Part shown: positions 8,774 through 16,839 of the stretch, piece after piece
Numbering within the stretch: position 1 is the first letter of the stretch
Layout: each line of letters starts with the position of its first letter
Assembly (NCBI GenBank): GCA_905221605.1
Contig: CAJNDS010001299.1
Coordinates: 1 to 24,144, forward strand
Direction: 5' to 3'
Length of the DNA: 24,144 nt
Source of the DNA: Symbiodinium natans
Lineage: Eukaryota; Sar; Dinophyceae; Suessiales; Symbiodiniaceae
Notes under the pieces: generated by a model
What the model was told of the DNA's origin: nothing
The model's database searches: none
What the model saw: the letters and a program-made list of their open reading frames with translations, nothing else
Made by a program: the position numbers and the translations under genes

Positions 8774-8955
8774 ACACTTTGTATGTGTTTGTGTTTAGTC
8801 TCTCTGCTATGAGTTGTTCTTGTTGTATGTTTTTTTGTGTTGCTGCGCAAGTCATGAAACAAACATGCAGTCGTGCAGACACGCACCACATCGCATAAAG
8901 CTTCCATCGCAAGAACATTACAATTTCACCATTCATATAGTGTACAGTACATGTT
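8774..8955 (+). repeat. Diverged tandem duplication, copy 2
   Basis: Second copy of the 8466-8655 unit. It differs by scattered substitutions and short indels, including a longer T run. The copies are separated by TA/CA-rich DNA (about 8690-8770). Confidence 0.85.
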
Positions 8956-9541
8956 GTGAATTTAAGTTGTCTGTAAATCCCATTTACAGGACATCAGAAG
9001 ACAGCGTTTGAAACGCAACGTTCGAAACTGATGATTGCTTCATGTGATTTTGTGTAGAACTTTAGAACCTAACAGTTTAGGTGTTTGTATATATACAAGG
9101 TATATCTATACAAGACATGATTTTTTACAAAATCAGATATCATGTTTCATTCCAGGTATGTATGTCTATATAATTTTACCGTATATCTTATAGCGTCTCT
9201 TACATCATCGTACATCTCATTCCATACTTACTCTTGATAGATACTGATGCCATTTTGGTAGTTCGTGGTGTGTTACAGTCTGTATTTGAGCCAGGCAAGG
9301 TGTGGTGTATTATTTTAAAACATCAAAATCTGTATGTGTATATATATATACACAGATACTTTCTTATCCAAAATATTGTATTATTTGTCATTCGCATATT
9401 TTACATATATATATATATGTATATATGTATACTTTGCGATACCTTGTATTTTGAGTTGTATGCATTATCTAACAATATATATATATATATATGTATGAGG
9501 CAGGAACCGTTGTGTATAATGTGATGATTCGTCCTTTTGTT
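8956..9541. other. AT-rich DNA with TA microsatellites and small palindromes
   Basis: No gene. Contains TTGTATATATACAA (perfect palindrome near 9085-9098), a TGATTTT/AAAATCA hairpin near 9118-9135 and several (TA)n/(TATG)n runs at 9335-9500. The composition change is abrupt relative to the G-rich DNA that follows. Confidence 0.6.
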
Positions 9542-9567
9542 GGGGGGGGGGGGGGGGGGGGGGGGGG
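9542..9567. repeat. Poly-G homopolymer (26 G)
   Basis: Uninterrupted G run marking the left edge of the TTTGAATAG mosaic. Its length is probably unreliable. Confidence 0.95.
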
Positions 9568-9569
9568 TG

Positions 9570-10812
9570 GGGTTTGAATAGTTTGAATAGTTTGGGGGGT
9601 CACGCCTGGGGCCCTAAACTATTCAAACTATTCAAACCCTGGTGGTTTGAATAGTTTGAATAGTTTGAATAGTTTTGGGGGGTCCCTGGGAGGAGAGGAG
9701 GGGGGGGGTTTGAATAGTTTGAATAGTTTGGGGGTCCGAACTGGGGCCCTAAACTATTCAAACTATTCAAACCCTGGGGGGGGGTCCGGCCTGGGGCCCT
9801 AAACTTAATCAAACTATTCAAACTATTCAAACTATTCAAACTATTCAAACTATTCAAACTATTCAAACTATTCAAACTATTCAAACTATTCAAACTATTC
9901 AAACTATTCAAACCCTGGGGGTTTGAATAGTTTGAATAGTTTGGAGGGTCCGGCCTGGGGCCCTAAACTATCCAAACTATTCAAACTATTCAAACCCTGG
10001 GGGTTTGAATAGTTTGAATAGTTTGAATAGTTTGAATAGTTTGAATAGTTTGAATAGTTTGAATAGTTTGAATAGTTTGAATAGTTTGAATAGTTTGAAT
10101 AGTTTGAATAGTTTGAATAGTTTTGGGGGGTCCCTGGGAGGAGAGGAGGGGGGGGGGGGTTGAATAGTTTGAATAGTTTGGGGGTCCGAACTGGGGCCCT
10201 AAACTATCCAAACTATTCAAACTATTCAAACCCTGGGGGTTTGAATAGTTTGAATAGTTTGAATAGTTTGAATAGTTTGAATAGTTTGAATAGTTTGAAT
10301 AGTTTGAATAGTTTGAATAGTTTGAATAGTTTGAATAGTTTGAATAGTTTGAATAGTTTGAATAGTTTTGGGGGGTCCCTGGGAGGAGAGGAGGGGGGGG
10401 GGGTGTTTGAATAGTTTGAATAGTTTGGGGGTCCGAACTGGGGCCCTAAACTATTCAAACTATTCAAACCCTGGGGGGCGTCCGGCCTGGGGCCCTAAAC
10501 TATTCAAACTATTCAAACTATTCAAACTATTGAATAGTTTGAATAGTTTGAATAGTTTGGAGGGTCCGGCCTGGGGCCCTAAACTATCCAAACTATTCAA
10601 ACTGTTCAAACCCCTGGGGGTTTGAATAGTTTGAATAGTTTGAATAGTTTTGGGGGGTCCCCGGGAGGAGTTCGGACCCCTAAACTATTCAAACTATTCA
10701 AACCCTCCTCTCCTCCCAGGGACCCCCCAAAACTATTCAAACTATTCAAACTATTCAAACTATTCAAACTATTCAAACTATTCAATCTATTCAATCATTC
10801 AAACTACTGAAA
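9570..10812. repeat. Strand-switching TTTGAATAG nonamer mosaic with G-rich linkers
   Basis: About 1.24 kb built from a 9-base unit (TTTGAATAG, or CTATTCAAA on the opposite strand) in runs of two to about fifteen. Runs are separated by a small set of recurring linkers: GGGGGGTCCCTGGGAGGAG(AGGAGGG), GGGGGTCCGAACTGGGGCCC, GGAGGGTCCGGCCTGGGGCCC and CCCTGGGGG. Orientation flips at GGGGCCC and CCCTGGGGG linkers, and at 10530 two opposite runs meet with no linker. Because the unit length is a multiple of three and four frames lack stops, spurious repeats of NSL, LFK, YSN and IQT appear as open frames. I regard these as non-coding. Confidence 0.97.
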
Positions 10813-10857
10813 CCCCCGGTTGGCCTCAATGGGGAGACATTAGAAAAAAAGCCAGAT

Positions 10858-11214
10858 GCGCGACGCCCGGTGTCACAGGGTAAGTATTGGTGATTTCTGG
10901 GAATTTTACGCCTTCAAAGTCCCCATCCAATGGCCTGATGCGCGACGCCCGGTGTTGCAGGGTGGATATTTTCGTAGATATTTTCGCGACGCCCGGTGTT
11001 ACAGGGTATGTATCTGTGATCTCTTGGTATTTTGCGCCTTCAAAGTCCCTATCCAATGGCCTAGTGCGCGACGCCCGCTGTGACAGGGCAGAGATTTTCG
11101 CGACGCCTGGTGTAACAGGGTAGATATTTTCGCGACGCCCGGTGTGACAGGGTAGATATTTTCGCGACGCCCGGTGTTGCAGGGTGGATATGTTTGCGGA
11201 TATTTTCGCGACAT
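10858..11214 (+). repeat. CGACGCC-core tandem array, left block
   Basis: Core CGACGCCCGGTGTNACAGGG occurs with CGAC starting at 10861, 10943, 10987, 11069, 11101, 11133, 11165 and (truncated) 11209. Spacings are 82, 44, 82, 32, 32, 32 and 44. The 32-base form has the filler TAGATATTTTCG. The 44-base form adds a second GATATTTTCG-like step. The 82-base form inserts a segment containing CTTCAAAGTCCC and ATCCAATGGCC. Open frames through it are by-products. Confidence 0.95.
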
Positions 11215-12009
11215 TGGCGCGTTTGGAGGCTGTGGAAACCACACAAATGACAATTTTTAGTGATTGTTGATCATTTATTGCTTTCACAAACCCTCAATCT
11301 ACGGCCAAAACATAGGGATTTTGGCTAGTTTGGCAGCCTTGGAAACCACCCAAATTCCAATTTTTAGTGATTTTTGACCATTTTTTGCTTTCACAAACCC
11401 TCAATCTACGGCCAAATCATAGGGATTTTGGCTAGTTTGGCGGCCCTGGAAACCACCCAAATGGCATGTTTTAGTGATGTTTGATCATTTTTGGCCGTCG
11501 CAAAGCCTCAACTTAGGGCAAAACATAGGGATTTTGGCTCATTTGGCGGCCTTGAAAACCGCCCAAATGGAAATTTTTTTGTGCTTTTTGACTTTGGCTT
11601 TCACAAACTCTCAAGCCAGGGCCAAAACATAGGGATTTCGGCTAGTTTGGCGGCCTGGGAAACCACCCAAATGGTGTTTTTTGTGATTTTGTGCAATTTT
11701 TGGCCTTCACAAACCCTCAATCTAGAGCCAAAACATATGAATTTTGGCCAATTTGGCGACTTTGGAAACCACCGAAATGGCAATTTTTAGTGATTTTTGA
11801 CCATTTTGGCGTTCACAAATCCTCAACCTAAGGCCAAAACATAGGGATTTGGGCTCATTTGGCAGCCTTGAAAACTCTCCAAATTGCAATTTTAGTGATT
11901 TTTTGCAATTCTTGGCTTTCACAAACCCTAATCTAGCACCAAAACATAGGGATTTTGGCTAGTTTGGCGGCCCTGGAAACCACCCAAATGGCAGTTTTTT
12001 GTGATTTTG
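11215..12009 (+). repeat. 107-bp satellite, about seven monomers
   Basis: CATAGGGATTTTGGC-type landmarks fall at 11311, 11418, 11525, 11628, 11734, 11840 and 11945, a period of 103-107 bases. Each monomer also holds TTTCACAAACCCTCAA and GGAAACCACCCAAATGG, with moderate divergence between copies. No higher-order grouping is obvious. The array is inserted between two blocks of the CGACGCC repeat. Confidence 0.95.
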
Positions 12010-12141
12010 GGCAATTACCCCCCCAACCCTTTTCGAGGGGTTGAAAAAAATGCTGAAAAAGCAGGTGTTTTCAGCAAAAACTCAGCGAAAAGCAAAACAA
12101 CGTACAAAACTCCGGACACGAACCCTATACAATTTCTATGT
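12010..12141. other. Unique spacer with two small hairpins
   Basis: CAACCC/GGGTTG (12024-12029 with 12038-12043) and a perfect nine-base stem TGCTGAAAA/TTTTCAGCA (12051-12059 with 12068-12076, loop 8). Otherwise A-rich unique DNA between satellite and right-hand array. Confidence 0.6.
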
Positions 12142-12419
12142 AGATATTTTCGCGACGCCCGGTGTTACAGGGTAAGTGTTGGTGATTTCTGGGAATTGTA
12201 CGCCTTCAAAGTCCCCATCCAATGGCCTGGTGCGCGACGCCCGGTGTGACAGGGTGGATATTTTCGTAGATATTTTCGCGACGCCGGGTGTTACAGGGTA
12301 GATATTTTCGCGACGCCCGGTGTCTGGGTATTTTGCGTCTTCAAAGTCCCCATCCAATGGTCTGATGCGCGACGCCCGCTGTTACAGGGTGGATATGTTT
12401 GCGGATATTTTCGCGACGG
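12142..12419 (+). repeat. CGACGCC-core tandem array, right block
   Basis: CGAC starts at 12153, 12235, 12279, 12311, 12370 and 12414, spacings 82, 44, 32, 59 and 44. The block begins (82, 44) and ends (TGTTACAGGGTGGATATGTTTGCGG, then TTTTCGCGAC) just as the left block does. The two are therefore paralogous segments with shared ends. The 59 spacing is an 82-type unit with an internal deletion. Confidence 0.95.
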
Positions 12420-13120
12420 TGCCAAGAAAGTGTCCCAGGGAGGTTTTAGAGGGTTGCAGCGCCTCCAAGTGGTTTTGGCAGGTCCCACAGGGCGGGAGGA
12501 GGGGGGGTGAGTCAGAGATTTCGGGAAGGAGGGAAGGAAACCAGGTCATGGTCTGCTTGCTCTAGCTCTAGACGCAAAATGGTTGGAAGCCGAGGCGAAC
12601 ATATCATGAAGGTTCCTGTCTCACATATGGGCAGCCTCAGTCTCTCTTTTGTTTTTCTTGCTGGGTACCAGAAGTAGCTCTGGTGCAGTTCAGCTGCAAT
12701 GCTATAAATTTCTAACTCGTTACAGACTGCGAGGTACATATTTCAGACATCCCAGCCCGGGTAGTGGGGCAAGTATCTGGGCTGCTAAGGGCTTGCGTTG
12801 CACACGCTGGCCCTTTGAAAACTTGCAACGTGTGGAACCTATGTATGGGTGAAATATAGGACTGACATCGCCTCTGCTTGCTGTGTTTGACACACTCTTC
12901 CTTTTGGCGACCCCCTCCCAAAGTGCATGGTGTTTGCCCCACCCTCAGAAGCAGGAGTGCCATCAGACGCTGTGGGTTCCCTGAGTAGGCACGTACTTCT
13001 GAAACTTTCTCATTGCACGTGCTGTGCTCCACCTGTTCCCTTGTCTTGTTTTGCCATCGCAGGCATTTGTTGCCCAAGTTTTTGTCCACGTTTACCTCTT
13101 TCTTGTGCGTGTCTCTTTCG
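12420..13120. other. Upstream region of the 13121 reading frame
   Basis: Mixed-composition DNA with no recognised domain. The 40 or so bases before 13121 are pyrimidine-rich (TTTACCTCTTTCTTGTGCG, then TCTCTTTCG), and TTTTGCCATCGCAG ends at about 13062. This would suit a splice or trans-splice acceptor followed by a short leader. The minus strand is open through here as the tail of a long frame (12712-13785). Confidence 0.4.
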
Positions 13121-13785
13121 ATGTCGGACTCGTCCATGGAGTTCAGTCGTTGGGAGCGCCGATGGAGGCGCGTGCAGCAGTGGCAGGACCGCCGTGATGC
13201 CGACTCTGCGTGGAATGCCTCTGGCTCCTCAGACTCTTCCTGGCGTACCTCGGGCTCCTCAGACTCTTCCTGGCATGCTGACTCTTCTTGGAATGCCACT
13301 GGGTGGAACAGTTCGGAGCGTGTGAATCGTTGGAACCGCCGCCACTCCATGCCAGACCCGTCTTCATGGTCCTCGACTTTGCCTCGCTCCATGCCAGACC
13401 CGTCTTCATCCATGCCAGACCAGTCTTCATGGTCCTCGACTTTGCCTCGCTCCGTGGCCGGCACGTCTTCATGGTCCTCGGCTTTGCCTCGCTCCGTGCC
13501 GGACACATCTTCATGGTCCTCGGCTTTGCCTCGCTCTATGCCGCGTACTTCTTCATCGTCATCGAGTTTGCTTCGCTCTACGCCGTATCCGACTGCTCGC
13601 TCACGCGAAGAACTTTGGCAGAATAACACACTTGCTAAGACTGTTTGCTGCATCAACAAAAAACGCACAAAATAGATTTTGAGAGTTCGAGCGTAGGGGT
13701 TTTGTTCTGCGAATATATTATACGTGCAAGCGAGCGACAGTCGAAAACATTGGCCAATGGCTGACAAACACATCGAAATCAACAA
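12712..13785 (-). CDS. Alternative antisense frame, acidic-repeat protein (357 aa)
   Basis: The longest open frame in the window, antisense to 13121-13675. About the first 45 residues are encoded by satellite sequence. A hydrophobic patch follows, then a charged repeat (ERGKAEDHEDVSGT type) that is the reverse reading of the same 42-base DNA repeat, then QEESEEPE repeats and a basic tail. A 42-base repeat unit keeps several frames open at once, so length alone is weak support. The third codon positions of the two antisense frames coincide, so substitution patterns between repeat units do not separate them. I consider it less likely than the plus frame. Confidence 0.18.
   Translation of the reverse strand: MLISMCLSAIGQCFRLSLACTYNIFAEQNPYARTLKIYFVRFLLMQQTVLASVLFCQSSSRERAVGYGVERSKLDDDEEVRGIERGKAEDHEDVSGTERGKAEDHEDVPATERGKVEDHEDWSGMDEDGSGMERGKVEDHEDGSGMEWRRFQRFTRSELFHPVAFQEESACQEESEEPEVRQEESEEPEAFHAESASRRSCHCCTRLHRRSQRLNSMDESDIERDTHKKEVNVDKNLGNKCLRWQNKTREQVEHSTCNEKVSEVRAYSGNPQRLMALLLLRVGQTPCTLGGGRQKEECVKHSKQRRCQSYISPIHRFHTLQVFKGPACATQALSSPDTCPTTRAGMSEICTSQSVTS
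13121..13675 (+). CDS. Ser/Trp-rich low-complexity protein, unrecognised
   Basis: 184 codons from an ATG at 13121; the frame is open further upstream to 13013, but this ATG follows a pyrimidine-rich stretch. The N-terminus is basic and Trp-rich (FSRWERRWRRVQQWQDRRD). Next come repeated S-D-S-S-W motifs. From about residue 76 comes a 14-residue repeat (SMPDPSSWSSTLPR type), about six copies, one half-length. The last residues (INKKRTK) and the stop at 13673-13675 lie inside the first monomer of the adjacent satellite, so the natural 3' end may have been replaced. High Ser/Trp/Pro/Arg and absence of a fold suggest a disordered protein. The opposite strand is also open for 357 codons with an acidic repeat, so the coding strand is not proven. 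Confidence 0.4.
   Translation: MSDSSMEFSRWERRWRRVQQWQDRRDADSAWNASGSSDSSWRTSGSSDSSWHADSSWNATGWNSSERVNRWNRRHSMPDPSSWSSTLPRSMPDPSSSMPDQSSWSSTLPRSVAGTSSWSSALPRSVPDTSSWSSALPRSMPRTSSSSSSLLRSTPYPTARSREELWQNNTLAKTVCCINKKRTK
13346..13600 (+). repeat. 42-bp minisatellite inside the reading frame
   Basis: Units start at 13346, 13388 (half-length, 21 bases), 13409, 13451, 13493 and 13535, with a decayed further unit after 13577. The core TCTTCATGGTCCTCG(A/G)CTTTG is conserved, while the variable part falls after TCC(A/G)TG. All lengths are multiples of three. Confidence 0.9.
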
Positions 13786-15190
13786 TCATCCACAAAAAAA
13801 CAAAAAATAGATTTTGAGAGTTCGAGTGTAGGGAATTTGTTCTGCGAATATATTATACGTGCAAGCGAACGACATTCGAGAACATCGGCAAATGGCTTAC
13901 AAAAGCATTGAAATCAACAATCATCCACAAAAAGCGCAAAAATAGATTTTGAGAGTTCGAGTGTAGGGAATTTGTTCTGCGAATATATTATATGTGCAAG
14001 CGAACGACAGTCGAAAACATCGGCAAATGGCTGACAAAAACATCGAAATACAGAATCATCCACAAAAAAGACGCAAAAATACATGTTGAGAGTTCGAGTG
14101 TAGGGAATTTGTTCTGCGAATATATTATACGTGCAAGCGAACGACAGTCGAAAACATCGGCAAATGGCTGACAAAAACATCGACATCAACAATCATCCAC
14201 AAAAAAGCGCAAAAATAGATTTTGAGAGTTCGAGTGTAGGGATTTTGTTCTGCGAATATATTATACGTGCAAGCGAGCGACAGTCGAAAGCATCGGCAAA
14301 TGGCTGACAAAAAAACATCGAAATCAACAATCATCCACAAAAAACGCAAAAATAGATTTTGAGAGTTCGAGTGTAGGGAATTTGTTCTGCGAATATATTA
14401 TACGTGCAAGCGAACGACATTCGAGAACATCGGCAAATGGCTACAAAAAACAATGAAATCAGCAAGCATCCACAAAAAACGCAAAAAATAGATTTTGAGA
14501 GTTCGAGTGTAGGGAATTTGTTCTGCGAATATATTATATGTGCAAGCGAACGACAGTCGAAAACATCGGCAAATGGCTGACAAAAACATCGAAATACAGA
14601 ATCATCCACAAAAAAACGCAAAAATAGATGTTGAGAGTTCGAGTGTAGGGAATTTGTTCTGCGAATATATTATACGTGCAAGGAGTCGAAAACATCGGCA
14701 AATGGCTGACAAAAACATCGAAATCAACAATCATCAACAAAAACGCACAAAAAGATTTTGAGAGTTCGAGTGTAGGGAATTTGTTCTGCGAATAAATTAT
14801 ACGTGCAAGCGAACGACATTCGAGAACATCGGCAAATGGCTGACAAAAAACATCGAAATCAACAATCATCCACAAAAACGCAAAAATAGATTTTGAGAGT
14901 TCGAGTGTAGGGAATTTGTTCTGCGAATATATTATATGTGCAAGCGAACGACAGTCGAAAACATCGGCAAATGGCTGACAAAAAACATCGAAATACAGAA
15001 TCATCCACAAAAAGCGCAAAAATAGATTTTGAGAGTTCGAGTGTAGGGAATTTGTTCTGCGAACATATTATACGTGCAAGCGAACGACATTCGGAAACAT
15101 CGGCAAATGGCTGACAAAATACATCGAAATACACAATCTTCCGCAAAAAAAACGCAAAAATTGATTTTGCGAGTTCGAGTGTAGGGAATG
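13652..15190 (+). repeat. 136-bp satellite with four-monomer higher-order repeat
   Basis: GAGAGTTCGAG landmarks occur at 13681, 13816, 13951, 14088, 14224, 14361, 14497, 14633, 14760, 14895 and 15031, with a truncated variant at 15169. The period is 135-138, with one shortened monomer of 127. Diagnostic variants recur every four monomers. GCGAGCGACAGTCG marks types at 13681 and 14224, and CATTCGAGAAC marks 13816, 14361 and 14760. TATATGTGC with GAAATACAGAATC marks 13951, 14497 and 14895, and ATGTTGAGAG marks 14088 and 14633. The higher-order period is about 545 bases; the third cycle lacks the first type. The many minus-strand open frames here reflect the repeat. Confidence 0.97.
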
Positions 15191-15352
15191 TCAGGCCTTT
15201 TTTAGGGGGCTGAGGCATAGAGGACTGCTTTGGGAATCAATTTGAGGGCTGAGAACCCACATTGGTTTGGATTGTTGCCGTTGCTGATCCTTTGCTCTTT
15301 TTTAGATCACAGCCAAGGCCTGCGTGCGGCATTGGCGCACATGTAAGAACAT

Positions 15353-15394
15353 AGGCACACGCACACACGCGTGCGCACACACACACACACACAC
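15353..15394. repeat. CA microsatellite
   Basis: (CA)n with CG interruptions, abutting the left end of the 448-bp duplicated segment. Confidence 0.9.
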
Positions 15395-15839
15395 TTTGGC
15401 TTGGCATGAACTGATGCAGTGATCACGGTACCAACATGTACCAACCACCAGACCCACAACACACTCAAGAGGAGTCAAGAAGAAGGGAAGAATGAAAAGG
15501 AGCATGGTTGCCTGCCTCGAGCGGCAGCTCCTGTTGCCAGTTGTGGTATCCAAGGCCCATAAATCCAAGGTGCTGGCGATCCAAGGCACAGCGGTGCGAT
15601 CATCGAGATGGGAATTTTGGGACTTCAGGGTACATGATGTCACAAAAAGTGTGGTGGATACCAGCTGCAACGGCGTTGCCCAGGTACTCCACATGCAGGT
15701 ACGTCCAGGTGATCAGCCTGGATATCCTCCCAACTCATAAGCAGCTTCATTGGCAGTGAGCGTATGAGCGGGTCACTGCCCCCTGCAAATGGAAATGTCA
15801 GTCACAGCGATCACCATGTTCAGGCGTTTACACACACAC
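15392..15839. repeat. 448-bp direct repeat, copy 1
   Basis: Nearly identical to 16345-16792 at a constant offset of 953 bases. I noted only two substitutions (C/G in GTTGC(C/G)CAGG near 15680 and T/G near 15829) and no indel. This copy is joined to CA repeats on both sides. It contains an exon-like decayed minus-strand frame. Confidence 0.95.
15603..15785 (-). pseudogene. Decayed exon-like segment, minus strand, copy 1
   Basis: Reading leftwards from a possible acceptor (TTTGCAG, 15786-15792 on the minus strand), one frame gives SDPLIRSLPMKLLMSW. After a one-base frame change near 15720 the next frame gives ITWTYLHVEYLGNAVAAGIH, then HTFCDIMYPEVPKF and a stop (15600-15602). The composition is convincingly protein-like, with a hydrophobic-aromatic segment. 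The frame change and early stop suggest a relic of a membrane-protein exon. The overlapping minus frame 15302-15694 is longer but less protein-like. Family is not recognised. Confidence 0.28.
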
Positions 15840-16344
15840 ACGCCCCGAAGGGCGAAAAGGACGCGAAGAAGAAAGCAGGTGTCAGCAAGCCAGTCATGAA
15901 CAGCAACAAGAGAGGAGGCAGAGACAACAAAACAGGAACGACACCAGGAGGCAACAAGAAACGCGAAATCAACAAAACAGGGGGTCAGACAGCATCATGG
16001 GAGGACAGTCAATGACATGTCTGTTTAAGGATTCCGGATACCTTGAGCGCGTGCCTACCTGGTCCTCCTACCTGCACATGCACAGACGATCTACCTGCAC
16101 TCCTAGGGAAAGCACATGTTCAGCAAGCTGTCTCTACTGATCAACCCTTGACCGCGGCCCTTGACCGTGCAGTGACCGATGATCCCGATGAAGCCCACTG
16201 CAGGCACATGTCATCCTACTGCAGATGATCCCGATGGATGAGAACAAGCGTCTGCAACGTTGTGATTCACTCATCCGCTATCGCGGGCTCGGGCACATGC
16301 CCCTGAGATCTGGCCCCATGTCGGGAAAAACCAGAACTGGTACG
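15840..16344. other. Unique spacer between the 448-bp copies
   Basis: The first half encodes, in a frame entering from the repeat (15764-16015 plus), a lysine/asparagine/glycine-rich peptide with no domain. The second half has a weak frame (about 16043-16228) containing PALLGKAHVQQAV and DPDEAH. Neither is convincing. A short direct repeat GATGATCCCGATG occurs twice near 16180-16230. Confidence 0.4.
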
Positions 16345-16792
16345 CACTTTGGCTTGGCATGAACTGATGCAGTGATCACGGTACCAACATGTACCAACCA
16401 CCAGACCCACAACACACTCAAGAGGAGTCAAGAAGAAGGGAAGAATGAAAAGGAGCATGGTTGCCTGCCTCGAGCGGCAGCTCCTGTTGCCAGTTGTGGT
16501 ATCCAAGGCCCATAAATCCAAGGTGCTGGCGATCCAAGGCACAGCGGTGCGATCATCGAGATGGGAATTTTGGGACTTCAGGGTACATGATGTCACAAAA
16601 AGTGTGGTGGATACCAGCTGCAACGGCGTTGCGCAGGTACTCCACATGCAGGTACGTCCAGGTGATCAGCCTGGATATCCTCCCAACTCATAAGCAGCTT
16701 CATTGGCAGTGAGCGTATGAGCGGGTCACTGCCCCCTGCAAATGGAAATGTCAGTCACAGCGATCACCATGTTCAGGCGTGTACACACACAC
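16345..16792. repeat. 448-bp direct repeat, copy 2
   Basis: Second copy of 15392-15839. It is preceded by unique DNA (TGGTACG), not by CA repeats, and is followed by a longer CA microsatellite. Confidence 0.95.
16556..16738 (-). pseudogene. Decayed exon-like segment, minus strand, copy 2
   Basis: Same segment as 15603-15785 in the second 448-bp copy, with the same frame change and stop, so the decay predates the duplication. One base differs within it (near 16633), changing one residue. Confidence 0.25.
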
Positions 16793-16832
16793 ACACACAC
16801 CCACTCACACCCACACACACACACAGAGACAC
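16781..16832. repeat. CA microsatellite
   Basis: (CA)n with CCCACTCACACC and GAGACAC interruptions, at the right edge of the second 448-bp copy. Confidence 0.9.
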
Positions 16833-16839
16833 ACGCGGG

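Noticed and set aside
9600-10883. Long open frames encoding repeated NSL, LFK, YSN or IQT tripeptides
   Set aside because: They are automatic products of a 9-base repeat with no stop in four of six frames, on both strands at once; nothing indicates translation.
10826-11287. Minus-strand frame of 153 codons with repeated TPGVAKIS-like peptides
   Set aside because: The peptide repeat is the translation of the CGACGCC tandem array; its unit lengths (32, 44 and 82) are not multiples of three, so the frame rotates.
12051-12076. Rho-independent terminator (nine-base stem)
   Set aside because: No gene ends here, the stem is AT-rich with no adjoining T tract of the right kind, and the genome appears eukaryotic.
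10858-12419. Possible CRISPR array (regularly spaced conserved cores)
   Set aside because: The spacers are not unique; they belong to three recurring types, and the setting is eukaryotic with no cas-like gene.
13914-15218. Several minus-strand frames with FRLSFACTYNIFAEQ repeats
   Set aside because: They are translations of the 136-bp satellite. The period is not a multiple of three and small indels shift the frame from monomer to monomer.
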